Positions 10,744-20,241 of a stretch of 64,000 nt of DNA are shown piece by piece. Both the position numbers and the translations under genes were made by a program. The DNA lies in the NCBI GenBank assembly GCA_015069605.1, contig SVII01000007.1, positions 1 through 64,000 on the forward strand. Direction: 5' to 3'. Every line of letters starts with the position of its first letter. Within the stretch, counting starts at the first letter, position 1. The notes under the pieces were generated by a model. It was given only the letters and a program-made list of their open reading frames with translations, made no database searches and had not been told where the DNA came from. This DNA is from Clostridiales bacterium. Lineage in GTDB: Bacteria; Bacillota; Clostridia; Christensenellales; Borkfalkiaceae.

Positions 10744-10998
10744 TTAAAACAGGTTTTCCAAAAATAAATTGTCGTAGCCTAAACTCTCCACGAAATCGCG
10801 AGGAATAAATTTCACGCGGTTGAATTTGGCAAAATTGAAAATATGTGTTTTCGTCAACACGGGGGTGGGGATATCCAACTCCATACAAATATCCGTCAGA
10901 TAATCGAAAAAGTGCGAATACGTCAATTTTTCGGGATTTTCGTAAACGAACTGCTTTTTAATATGTCCGTCCGTCATCAATTTCGCCCAAATTCTCAT
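10744..10998 (-). CDS. Conserved-looking small protein of unknown function
   Basis: ATG at 10998 behind GGGAGG; soluble 84 aa product. Confidence 0.5.
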   Translation of the reverse strand: MRIWAKLMTDGHIKKQFVYENPEKLTYSHFFDYLTDICMELDIPTPVLTKTHIFNFAKFNRVKFIPRDFVESLGYDNLFLENLF

Positions 10999-11233
10999 CT
11001 GCGTTCGCCTCCCTCGTTTGCTAATATTATACACGTTCAATCAAAAAAAGTAAACCGTTTGCAAGCGTTTTACGCATAAAATTTCCACCTCTCGAATAGA
11101 TTATTTTATCCCCAATCGGCAACGAAAACCGACCGCAGCTACGGCGATTTCGTTTTCGACAAAAGGGGACAAAACTCTCCGTTTTTATTGAAATTATGAC
11201 AAGCGGAATTTGCTATGATGGAGGCGTGTGGAC

Positions 11234-12040
11234 ATGATCGTCTGTTTTCGTTTTAAGCGTTTTTTAGGCGGCGCAGTATTTGGAATTTTATGCCTACTCC
11301 TCGCCGCAACAATGGCACTCACCTGTGTATATTGCGTGCGAAAAAAACTTGACGAAAACTCGCAAATGGCGGGGGCAGGTACGAGTTCAACACGTTCTTT
11401 GCCCATTTATTCCGTGGAGACAAACGAGAAAAAAGTGGCGATTAGTTTTGACTGTGCGTGGGGTGTGGACTACACGCAAAAACTGCTGGATATTATGGCG
11501 CAAAACGACGTGCGGTGCACCTTTTTCGCCGTGCAGTTTTGGGTGGAGAAATACCCGCAATATGTCGAAAAAATCGTTGCGGCAGGACATGAAATGGGAA
11601 CGCACAGCCGTACACATTCCTATATGAGTAAACTGACGGAAAGCGAGATCCGCGATGAGTTGACAACGTCCTCTTTGGCGATTGAAAAGATTACAGGCAA
11701 GAAGGTGATTTTGTTTCGTCCGCCATATGGGGATTATAACAATCGGTTAATCGACGTTTGCAATACAATGGGGATATATCCTATTCAATGGGACGTGGAT
11801 TCGTTGGACTGGAAAAATCTATCGGGGCAGGAAATTGCGATGCGGATCGTGAACGGCGCAAAAAACGGCTCGATTATTCTTTGTCACAACAACGGACTAC
11901 ACACAGCCGAAGCGTTGCCGTTGATTTTTTCCACACTGAAAAACCGCGGTTTTACGTTCGTACCGATCAGCGAGCTGATTTATAAAGAAAACTACACCAT
12001 CGACCACAACGGCAGACAACGTTCCGTTGCAGTCGCATAA
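11234..12040 (+). CDS. Polysaccharide deacetylase (NodB domain), membrane-anchored
   Basis: KKVAISFDCAWGVDYTQKLLDIM...GHEMGTHSRTHSYM...LFRPPYGDYN; N-terminal TM. Confidence 0.92.
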   Translation: MIVCFRFKRFLGGAVFGILCLLLAATMALTCVYCVRKKLDENSQMAGAGTSSTRSLPIYSVETNEKKVAISFDCAWGVDYTQKLLDIMAQNDVRCTFFAVQFWVEKYPQYVEKIVAAGHEMGTHSRTHSYMSKLTESEIRDELTTSSLAIEKITGKKVILFRPPYGDYNNRLIDVCNTMGIYPIQWDVDSLDWKNLSGQEIAMRIVNGAKNGSIILCHNNGLHTAEALPLIFSTLKNRGFTFVPISELIYKENYTIDHNGRQRSVAVA

Positions 12041-12097
12041 CCCTTATCTTAGCAATCATTATCTATGATTATACATATTACAATTCGGAGGTATCAA

Positions 12098-12802
12098 ATG
12101 AACTACGTTACGGAAAAAAACAACAAGGTTTACGTGATGGGAGAAATCGTCAGTGACGCTACCTTTTCCCATGAAGTTTACGGCGAGGGATTTTATGAAT
12201 TTTACGTCCGCGTGATGCGCCTTTCCGGCCAAGCGGATATTCTTCCCGTTACGCTGTCCGAACGCCTGATCCAAGGCGCGATGCTCGGCAAAGGCAAAAG
12301 CATTTGCGCTTTGGGGCAGTTTAGAAGTTACAACAAAATCGAAGGCGGAAAATCCCGCTTAATGCTGACGGTGTTCGTGCGCGAACTTTTGGACGATCTG
12401 CCCGATAAAAACCCCAACAGTATTTTGCTCAGCGGTTATATTTGCAAACCGCCCATCTATCGTACAACGCCTTTTAACCGCGAGATTGCAGACGTTCTCG
12501 TTGCTGTCAATCGCGCGTATAATAAATCCGATTATATCCCTTGTATCGCATGGGGCAGAAACGCAAGATTCGTTAGAAATCTCAACGTTGGGGATAGAAT
12601 TGCCATCTCTGGCCGCATCCAAAGCCGCGAATACCAAAAACGATTTTCTGATTCCGACGTTCGCACAATGACCGCGTATGAAGTGTCCGTTTCTAAACTC
12701 GCCGCGTTTGATTCCGCCGAGGAATTTGACATCGACACCGAATTCGATTTATATTCCCTGCACGGCAAAGACCAAGACGTGTTCGCCGTCAACGCTGAAT
12801 AA
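12098..12802 (+). CDS. SSB-like protein with two OB-fold-like segments
   Basis: Segments VYVMGEIVSDATFSHE... and NSILLSGYICKPPIYRTTPFNREIADVLVAVNRAYNKSDYIPCIAWG...; SD GGAGG before ATG. Confidence 0.75.
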   Translation: MNYVTEKNNKVYVMGEIVSDATFSHEVYGEGFYEFYVRVMRLSGQADILPVTLSERLIQGAMLGKGKSICALGQFRSYNKIEGGKSRLMLTVFVRELLDDLPDKNPNSILLSGYICKPPIYRTTPFNREIADVLVAVNRAYNKSDYIPCIAWGRNARFVRNLNVGDRIAISGRIQSREYQKRFSDSDVRTMTAYEVSVSKLAAFDSAEEFDIDTEFDLYSLHGKDQDVFAVNAE

Positions 12803-12997
12803 AATGATATTTTTCTTTGCGCGAATCTTTTTCGGTTCGCGCTTTTTAATTACTTGACAAACTCTCTTCAATGTATTATTATGTTATGAAAATAGTAAAT
12901 ATATTACTAACCTTTTGGATTACATAGTAAGATTTTTTCATTGTTGGGAAATTATAGAAAATTTTTTAGTATGATAATAGTACGCGTGGAGGGTAAT

Positions 12998-13312
12998 ATG
13001 AAACTAAAGATTAAGGAGTTGCGTGAAGAGCAACAATTAACGCAACGCGAACTAGCAGAAAAACTAGGCAGCGCGCAACGAAATATCAGCAACTGGGAAA
13101 ACGGGATTAGCGAACCCGACTGCGATACAATTATGAAACTGTCCGAACTGTTTGATGTTTCCATCGACGAATTATTCGGCAAGGAATACGACCCACCTAC
13201 CCGTCAACCTGCCATTGGTTTAGAATTTAGTATTTTGAAATCTGTACGAAAACTCAGCGCCGCAAAAAAATTGGCTCTATTTCAATTTCTAAAAGAGCTG
13301 GAAAGCGAATAA
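12998..13312 (+). CDS. XRE-family HTH transcriptional regulator
   Basis: LREEQQLTQRELAEKLGSAQRNISNWENGISEPDCDTIMKLSELFDVSIDELFG; SD GGAGGG. Confidence 0.88.
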   Translation: MKLKIKELREEQQLTQRELAEKLGSAQRNISNWENGISEPDCDTIMKLSELFDVSIDELFGKEYDPPTRQPAIGLEFSILKSVRKLSAAKKLALFQFLKELESE

Positions 13313-13331
13313 GTGTTTGATACGTTTTTAA

Positions 13332-13354
13332 AACCGCGAAAACGCGGTTTTTCT
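13332..13354 (+). terminator. Rho-independent terminator
   Basis: AAACCGCGAAAACGCGGTTTTTC. Confidence 0.7.
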
Positions 13355-13471
13355 TTTTTGCCCCCTTGACAAAAGCTACGGAAAGTGCTATGATGTTATT
13401 CAGCGTTTGCTTGGCAACGGCGGCGTATGTCTGCCGCAAAAAACGCAAACAATAAGAAAGGAGGCTCGTCT

Positions 13472-14185
13472 ATGCCCATTTCCAAAACGGATTTTGTTCG
13501 CGCGCTACAATGCCCGAAGATGTTGTGGCTGGACAGCCATCACCCCGAAGAAAAAGTTATCCCACCCGAAGTGCAGGCTAAACTTGACGCAGGCAACGAA
13601 TTTGGGGACAAAGCCATGGGTATTTTTGGGGAATTTGTGGAAACAACCACCTTCCGCGAGGACGGGAGGCTGCATTTTGCGGCAATGATTGAGAAAACGC
13701 AAGCGTTGATACAAAACAAGCAAAAGGTTATTTGCGAAGCGGCGTTTACGTGGTACGGCAATTATTGCGCCGCCGATATTTTAAAACGCGAAGAAAACGG
13801 CTACGTTTTATACGAAGTCAAAAATACCGACGCTGTCCGTAAGGAATTTATCTCCGACCTTGGCTTTCAACGTTTGATTTTGCGTAAATGCGGCGTACCC
13901 CTTTTATCCAGCAAACTGGTGCTCCGCGGTGACCTTCCAGAAAAGGAGGACGCGGAAAAAGGGAGGGGGCAGGTATGCGATGAACGCATTTTTCACGATG
14001 GGTTTTGTTATAAAATCGTGGACGTTACGGCGGCGGCAAAACTGATGGAAAAGACTGCCGAAAAGCATATTTTCGAGTTTGGAAAAATCAAACGCAAGGA
14101 CGCATTAGAACCGCTTGTGGGCGTTGGCGAGCATTGCAACCAACCGTACAAATGTTGGTATTACGATTTTTGTCACGGAAAATAA
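13472..14185 (+). CDS. Cas4/RecB-like PD-(D/E)XK nuclease resembling the N-terminal half of DUF2779 proteins
   Basis: ISKTDFVRALQCPKMLWL; AADILKREENGYVLYEVKN...QRLIL; C-terminal HCNQPYKCWYYDFC cysteines; SD AAAGGAGG. Confidence 0.7.
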   Translation: MPISKTDFVRALQCPKMLWLDSHHPEEKVIPPEVQAKLDAGNEFGDKAMGIFGEFVETTTFREDGRLHFAAMIEKTQALIQNKQKVICEAAFTWYGNYCAADILKREENGYVLYEVKNTDAVRKEFISDLGFQRLILRKCGVPLLSSKLVLRGDLPEKEDAEKGRGQVCDERIFHDGFCYKIVDVTAAAKLMEKTAEKHIFEFGKIKRKDALEPLVGVGEHCNQPYKCWYYDFCHGK

Positions 14186-14300
14186 GCGACAAATATTAGC
14201 ATTTTTAAAAAAACAATAAAAATATGGAGTAAAACAGGCGCGGGCGTTGTTTAAAAAAGGTAAGAGCCTTTCGCACGTCCCATCGCAAAAGGAGGCAGCT

Positions 14301-14906
14301 ATGCAAGATAACGGCATTGAATTATACCGCCGTTTTCTCAATGGTGACGAAAGGGGATTGGAAGAACTGATCGCCCTTTATCAGCATGGCCTTTTGCGGT
14401 TTATTTATGGTTACGTGCAGGACGTAGCGCTTGCCGAGGATATCTTTACCGACGTATTTTTAGCTTTATATTATAAACGCTCGTTTAAGGAAACAGACGG
14501 CGCGACGTTGAAAACGTACTTATATAAAATTGCCCGAAACAAAGCCCTCAACGCCATCAAAAAGCGGAAACGACAACGAGAAGTTTCGCTGGACGCTCTT
14601 ATGGAGCTTGGCGCGGAAAATCCCGCAAAGGAGGGCACACCTTCCCTTTTCTACCGAGTGGATCATTCTCCGCAAAACGCTTTGGAAGAATCGGAGCGCA
14701 CAAAACGAGTACACGAAGCAATGTCACAATTAAAACCTGACCAAAGGGAAGTGCTTGGATTGCGATTTTTAGAGGATATGTCCCCTGAAACGATCGCAAA
14801 AGTGACGAAACGAACAAAAAAACAAGTATATAATTTGATCGCGCGCGGAAAACTCGCGCTGAAAGAAAAACTGCTGGAAGGAGGCGGTACTTATGAAGAC
14901 CTGTAA
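14301..14906 (+). CDS. Sigma-70 family (ECF-like) RNA polymerase sigma factor
   Basis: GLLRFIYGYVQDVALAEDIFTDVFLALY...LKPDQREVLGLRFLEDMSPETIAKVTKRTKKQVYNLIARGK; SD AAAGGAGG. Confidence 0.88.
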   Translation: MQDNGIELYRRFLNGDERGLEELIALYQHGLLRFIYGYVQDVALAEDIFTDVFLALYYKRSFKETDGATLKTYLYKIARNKALNAIKKRKRQREVSLDALMELGAENPAKEGTPSLFYRVDHSPQNALEESERTKRVHEAMSQLKPDQREVLGLRFLEDMSPETIAKVTKRTKKQVYNLIARGKLALKEKLLEGGGTYEDL

Positions 14907-15183
14907 ACAACTGTCCGAAGAAGTGATGCAAAAAATCGAAAAAGAAAACGAAGCGAGGGCGCGCCGTCGTAAAATTGCACGAAACGTTGCCACTGCGTCT
15001 TTAATGCTGGGCGTTTTAATTCCCACGGGCATTTATTTTGGCACGTCGGAAAAATTCGATCATTTCCGTCCACTCTCCAAACCCTCGCGCGAAGAAACGC
15101 AACCCCTTCCCGACGACGATCTGTCGGCATCCCCACAATCTTTTACAAATGATGGGGGCATGTACGTGATCACGCTCTCTTAA
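14893..15183 (+). CDS. Small single-TM protein, candidate anti-sigma partner
   Basis: Overlaps the sigma gene by 14 nt; basic N-terminus, one TM, short extracytoplasmic tail. Confidence 0.55.
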   Translation: MKTCKQLSEEVMQKIEKENEARARRRKIARNVATASLMLGVLIPTGIYFGTSEKFDHFRPLSKPSREETQPLPDDDLSASPQSFTNDGGMYVITLS

Positions 15184-15427
15184 ACGATAAATTTTTAGAC
15201 ATAACGAACCGCTTGTAGGCGGTAATTATCCATGGAAAACGGTTGCGGAACGACCGCGAAAACCTCCATAATGCGGCTGATCGTCTTTCCTTACTCATCC
15301 TTATACTTTACAACCAAAAAACGTCGAGCGTTATTCCGCGCGTTCGGCGTTTTTATTTTTGTTCTAAATCCCACACCTTTGGCATATGATAAAACAAAGC
15401 TAAAAAACCAAAGCAAGGAGATTTTGT

Positions 15428-16432
15428 ATGAACGAAGAAATCGAATACGCGGAAATGCTGGAAATCCCCGTTTCTACCGTCAACGTAGTGAAAAAAACTT
15501 CCCGTCGCCGTAAAGTGAAAAACGCCGACGCTTTATTACCCGCGTCAAAACCCAAAACCGCGGCTTTGAACGCAAACGATTCCACAATCACGCCCACATC
15601 CTTAAAAGATACCGTGATTGCGCAGGTGAACGACGATTTGCAAAGCGTCGAACCCACAAACGAAACCTCTATTACAGCCGACGCGCAGTTGTTTGCTGAA
15701 GGCGCAAACAGCGAAGGACACATTGATTTTGACCCCGTCCCCGACCGTATCGATACAGTGCGTTTGTATTCCTCCGACGAGGATCGGGAATTTTGGAGAA
15801 ATGGTTTCAATATCCCCGAAAACGATTACGATTTTGAGGAAGAATATCAAAAGGAAGGGGGCAGGTACGCGTTGAACGCGGAAAAACCCGCTTCAAAAGC
15901 CCTGCGTATCGCGCTCGGCGCAGAGTTCGCCGTCTGTTGCGCGCTGTGCGGTGCTATCTTTTTCACCAACGTATTTATGCCCAACAGTGCCATCAACACT
16001 TTTTTCCGCACGTTGCAAAACGGCTCGACGGCGGCCGCGGCGATTGACAACCGCTCATACAGCGATTTCACTCTTTCGGGTGTTGTCAGCGAGTTTTCGG
16101 ACGCAGAATTAAACGTATCCCCGACGGGTATTCTTTCCTTTACGGACGCGTGTTGCGTGTATCCTGCGGCAGACGGCACGGTGGCGGAAGTGTCACAAGA
16201 AGCGGATGGCACGTATCGTATCAAGATTGCACATTCCTCAACGTTCACAGGCGTGATCGGCGGACTTGATCAAGTGTATTACGCTGTGGGCGACGAAGTG
16301 AAAAGCAACGTTCCCGTGGGGTATTCCGCAGGCGAAACGGAAGTGCAGGTGACGATGTATTCTGGCGGTGAGCTTCTCAACTGCTTTGAAGTGACGGAAG
16401 AAAATTGTCTTGCATGGGTATCGGAAGAATAA
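15428..16432 (+). CDS. SpoIVFA-like, M23-fold-like protein
   Basis: One TM plus C-terminal DGTVAEVSQEADGTYRIKIAHSS...VGDEVKSNVPVGYSAG; precedes an M50 protease and the rng-rplU-rpmA cluster. Confidence 0.7.
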   Translation: MNEEIEYAEMLEIPVSTVNVVKKTSRRRKVKNADALLPASKPKTAALNANDSTITPTSLKDTVIAQVNDDLQSVEPTNETSITADAQLFAEGANSEGHIDFDPVPDRIDTVRLYSSDEDREFWRNGFNIPENDYDFEEEYQKEGGRYALNAEKPASKALRIALGAEFAVCCALCGAIFFTNVFMPNSAINTFFRTLQNGSTAAAAIDNRSYSDFTLSGVVSEFSDAELNVSPTGILSFTDACCVYPAADGTVAEVSQEADGTYRIKIAHSSTFTGVIGGLDQVYYAVGDEVKSNVPVGYSAGETEVQVTMYSGGELLNCFEVTEENCLAWVSEE

Positions 16433-17376
16433 GGCGAAAACAAGGCACGCGCGACGATTCCCCCCACAAAAAAGGTCGGCGACAGTCCCACGGCTGTCGC
16501 TCTTTTTTTCAACTGCACCCACTCTTTTTGCTTGTGGGGATATGGTATTGTTTCAAAGGAGAATTATTTTTATTTTTGTTGAGTGCGCTCGTCGCATTGC
16601 AACACGAATGCGCCCACGCGTTTGCCGCCGCGAAACTGGGATATAAACTCAACAAAATCGTGTTGATGCCCTTTGGAGCGGTGATTGACGGCGACCTGCA
16701 CGGTATCTCTTTCAAAGACGAAATCACCGTAGCGATTTGTGGCCCACTTTGCAACCTAATCACCGCAGGCGCATTCGTCGCTTTATGGTGGTTTGCCCCT
16801 ACCATGTACGCGTTCACCGACACTGCTTGCTATTCTTCCCTCTCGATTGCCGTCGTCAATTTACTGCCCGCTTATCCTTTGGACGGCGGCAGAATTTTAA
16901 AATGCGCACTCGCTCGAATTTTCCTAAAACGCCACCCCGACGAAAACGCAGCGGAGAAAAAAGCAAATACTATCGCCAAAGCGGTTACTCTCTTTTTCGC
17001 TTTTTTATGTTTTGCCATTTTTTTACTGCAATGTTTTACAAGCAACGTCAATCTCACCCTGCTTGCGTTCGCCGTTTTCCTTTGTATCGGCGCGTTTGGC
17101 AACGTCGATAAAACCGCCGTGTATGACAAAATCAATTTTTCCAATCCCACCGCCTTACAAAAAGGAGTGGAAATCAAACGCGTCGCCGTGTCCGCTTCTT
17201 GTCCCATCAAGGACACCTTTCGTTTTTTGTCCAACGGCAGTTTTTTGGTATTGGAAGTGTACGATTCCAAGAATCATCACCTTTTCGACCTTTCGCAAAA
17301 TCAATTATCTGATTTATTCACCAACACCCCGTCCCCTTACACGACTTTGGAGGAACTTTATAATACAACTGCATAA
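16405..17376 (+). CDS. Site-2 (M50) protease, SpoIVFB-like; true start uncertain
   Basis: HECAH zinc motif and NLLPAYPLDGGRI; multi-TM. Confidence 0.85.
   Translation: MSCMGIGRIRRKQGTRDDSPHKKGRRQSHGCRSFFQLHPLFLLVGIWYCFKGELFLFLLSALVALQHECAHAFAAAKLGYKLNKIVLMPFGAVIDGDLHGISFKDEITVAICGPLCNLITAGAFVALWWFAPTMYAFTDTACYSSLSIAVVNLLPAYPLDGGRILKCALARIFLKRHPDENAAEKKANTIAKAVTLFFAFLCFAIFLLQCFTSNVNLTLLAFAVFLCIGAFGNVDKTAVYDKINFSNPTALQKGVEIKRVAVSASCPIKDTFRFLSNGSFLVLEVYDSKNHHLFDLSQNQLSDLFTNTPSPYTTLEELYNTTA
16479..16509 (+). terminator. Intrinsic terminator/attenuator-like hairpin at the spoIVFA-spoIVFB junction
   Basis: GCGACAG-tcccacgg-CTGTCGC followed by TCTTTTTTT. Confidence 0.6.
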
Positions 17377-17565
17377 AAAACAGCCAATTTTCGTAAATAC
17401 GCGACATTTTTTGTTAAAATCGGTAGTTTTTCGGGAAAAAGAAGGATAAAACTCCTTGCAAATCCCCCCTTGCTTGTGCTATACTTGTAAAGTATGCCCC
17501 TCAACGAAGCGGATTTACGTCCGACCGCTTGGCGTTGAAAGGAAGAAGAATCGGGACGAAATAGC

Positions 17566-19083
17566 ATGAAGAAAGAAATTAGAAAAGAGTGGTTTTTAGA
17601 CCGTTATTGCGGTCAGCAGTTTGCCGCGCTGTTAGAAGAAGGTCGGTTGGCGGAGTTTTACGTCGAAAATGAACCCCGTGTTGGCGTCGTGGGAAACATT
17701 TACAAAGGCAAAGTTACCAACGTCCTTTCAGGAATGAATGCGGCGTTTATCAACTGTGGGTTGAATAGAAACTGTTATTTGTCTATGGAAGAATCGTACA
17801 CGGATTACACCAAATATGACGGCACCATGGGCGAAACGAACAAGCCTTCCCTCAATTTAAAAGAGGGTGACGAAGTGATTGTGCAAGTGACGCAAGCGGA
17901 ACGTGGTACGAAGGGCGCGAAGGTAACCACCCACCTTTCGTTTGTGGGAAAATTGATTATTTATCTCCCTAACACCGACTTTTTGGGTATTTCTCGAAAA
18001 ATCACAGACGAAGCGGAACGGGAAAAGCTGTTGACGGCAACGGAAAAAATGCGTTCCTCGCACGAGGAAGGATTTATCGTCCGCACACAAGCACCGTTCG
18101 CCACGCAAAAACAAATCAAGACGGAAACGGACTACCTTAAAAAATTATATAAAGAAATGCAGGAGTTTGCGAAAGACGCTCCCGTTGGCAGTGTGTTGTA
18201 CGAGGACAGCGATTTGCCCGTCCGTGTTATGCGCGACAGCTTTGGTGATGAAATCACCGCCATACACGTCGGTGACGAGGAGTTGTATCAACGTCTTTTA
18301 AAACTCATCAAATTGCGCGGGGATATTCCTGAACGCAAGCTCATCAAATACAAAGGCGAGCGCGCCATGATGAAGGAATACGGAATTTCGCCTCTTGTGT
18401 ACGACGCGGCGCGCCCGACGGTGACGTTGGAAAACGGTGGTTCGATTGTGATTGAGCACACCGAAGCCATGACCGTGGTGGATGTCAACACAGGCAGTTA
18501 CGTTGGAAAAGACAATTTAGAGGCTACCGTGTACGCAACGAACTTAGAAGCGGCAAAAGAAATCGCCAGACAAGTCCGCCTTCGCAACATCTCTGGTATC
18601 GTTGTCGTGGACTTCATCGATATGGTGGAAGAAGAACACCGCCTCGCCGTCACTGAGGAGTTGAAAAAGCATCTCGCTTTGGACAAAGCCAAATGCAACG
18701 TATTGCCTATGAGCGAACTTTGCCTGACACAATTTACTCGCAAAAGAGTAGGCCCTGAAGTTTTAGAATATCTCGTAAAGCCCTGTCCTTCTTGTACGGG
18801 CGCAGGATACGTCCACGAAGATATTTTCGTTATCACTCGTTTGCGCACGGCAATTTTGGATTGCTTTGCGGACGGTTACAACGCCGCGATTATCGAACTC
18901 AACGAACGCATTATGCAGAAAATTTTAAAAGAAGGTCTGTTTTCCATCGAAGCGAAAAACCGTTGGAAAGACAAGCGCATTTATTTCATTCCCCACAAAA
19001 CCTACCGAGAGGATTATTTCAGCGTTCGAGGGGACAACGCGCAGGTTTTGACCCTACCCGATAAAGCGCAGATTCTGTATTGA
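17566..19083 (+). CDS. rng: Ribonuclease E/G family
   Basis: GNIYKGKVTNVLSGMNAAFINCGLNRNCYL...GISRKI...VDVNTGSYVG...DFIDM...CPSCTGAGYV. Confidence 0.93.
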   Translation: MKKEIRKEWFLDRYCGQQFAALLEEGRLAEFYVENEPRVGVVGNIYKGKVTNVLSGMNAAFINCGLNRNCYLSMEESYTDYTKYDGTMGETNKPSLNLKEGDEVIVQVTQAERGTKGAKVTTHLSFVGKLIIYLPNTDFLGISRKITDEAEREKLLTATEKMRSSHEEGFIVRTQAPFATQKQIKTETDYLKKLYKEMQEFAKDAPVGSVLYEDSDLPVRVMRDSFGDEITAIHVGDEELYQRLLKLIKLRGDIPERKLIKYKGERAMMKEYGISPLVYDAARPTVTLENGGSIVIEHTEAMTVVDVNTGSYVGKDNLEATVYATNLEAAKEIARQVRLRNISGIVVVDFIDMVEEEHRLAVTEELKKHLALDKAKCNVLPMSELCLTQFTRKRVGPEVLEYLVKPCPSCTGAGYVHEDIFVITRLRTAILDCFADGYNAAIIELNERIMQKILKEGLFSIEAKNRWKDKRIYFIPHKTYREDYFSVRGDNAQVLTLPDKAQILY

Positions 19084-19129
19084 TTTTTTATTCAACGCAT
19101 ACCTGCCCCCTTCATTTACATAATAAAAT

Positions 19130-19160
19130 CACCCTGCGGTATTACGCCGCAGGGTTTTTC
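19130..19160. terminator. Bidirectional terminator
   Basis: ACCCTGCGGTATTACGCCGCAGGGTTTTTC between convergent genes. Confidence 0.7.
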
Positions 19161-19161
19161 T

Positions 19162-19608
19162 TTATAAATATTCTTTCCAAGTTTTTTCAAATTTTTCTTC
19201 CGCTTCAATCATCTCGCGCATCAACGATTTGATTTCCTCGTCGCCGTCTGCCGCAAGATCATTCATCGTTGTTCGCAAGGACGTCACACCCATCACCGTG
19301 CCTTGCACCATCATATCCGCAATATGCGAACGGGAATTGTCCGTCAACGTGCTCATCTTGATAGATCCCCACATCATTGCTTTTTTCATAGGATTAGGTT
19401 CTTTCAGCTCTAACCCCTTGTCTTTGGCGAGCATAGACGCCTTTGCGGAAAAACGTTCGTATTCCTCGTGTTGCGCCGTCAATAAATCTCGCACTTCCGT
19501 GTCCTCCGTTGCAGGCAAAATATTAGAAATAGATTGCAAAGCAAGTTGTGCGTTGCGGTAAATTTCCGCCAACGCTTCTTCCGTTTGTTTTCTAACTTGA
19601 TTTTCCAT
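19162..19608 (-). CDS. Helical protein of unknown function (ferritin-like-bundle-like)
   Basis: 148 aa, all-helical pattern; ATG at 19608 behind AAAGGAG. Confidence 0.65.
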   Translation of the reverse strand: MENQVRKQTEEALAEIYRNAQLALQSISNILPATEDTEVRDLLTAQHEEYERFSAKASMLAKDKGLELKEPNPMKKAMMWGSIKMSTLTDNSRSHIADMMVQGTVMGVTSLRTTMNDLAADGDEEIKSLMREMIEAEEKFEKTWKEYL

Positions 19609-19709
19609 AAATCGTTCTCCTTTTACGTTTAGCCTGCGCAATTCCTCTAAAAAATATACTTTTCTATTGATTTTTTTGTAAAAAGTTTAAAATAAAGTGA
19701 AAAATGCTT

Positions 19710-19849
19710 GACGGATTTTAAGAAAATGTGTTATAGTTATAGTCGAGCCGATAGGAACGGGCTTTTTAAGTCAGGCTTTTTTACGGAAAATCCGTAGAAA
19801 AACTGCGCCTTGGATATTCTTCGAGACTGGAAAGAGGAGGTAAAATTTT
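19710..19849 (+). promoter_or_regulatory. rplU promoter and possible L21 leader
   Basis: TTGACG-N18-TATAGT followed by about 100 nt structured-looking leader and GAGGAGG before rplU. Confidence 0.45.
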
Positions 19850-20158
19850 ATGTACGCTATTATCGATAACGGCAACAAGCAGTACAAAGTGCAGGAAGGC
19901 GACATCGTTAAGCTCGAAAAACTCGCAGCAAACGAAGGCGAAGAAGTTTCCTTCAACGTATTGATGGTTTCCGATGATAACGGTAACGTGAAGGTTGGCG
20001 CTGAAGCTGCTTCCGCAAAAGTTACCGCTACGGTCGTTAAACAAGCTAAAGCAAAGAAGGTAATCGTCTTCAAGTATAAAGCTAAGAAAAACGAACGTAA
20101 GAAGCAGGGTCACAGACAACCCTTCACCGCAGTAAAAGTAGAAAAAATCGAACTCTAA
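19850..20158 (+). CDS. rplU: 50S ribosomal protein L21
   Basis: [25 protein letters not shown]... Confidence 0.97.
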   Translation: MYAIIDNGNKQYKVQEGDIVKLEKLAANEGEEVSFNVLMVSDDNGNVKVGAEAASAKVTATVVKQAKAKKVIVFKYKAKKNERKKQGHRQPFTAVKVEKIEL

Positions 20159-20241
20159 TCGAAGCGCTTTTCGCGGAACACCTTTTGATCCTTAGATTTT
20201 TCTATGGATCGGCAAAATTTTGAATATAAGGAGAAATAAAA

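Noticed and set aside
13472-14185. CRISPR-Cas locus suggested by the Cas4-like gene
   Set aside because: No repeat-spacer array or other cas gene seen anywhere in the window.
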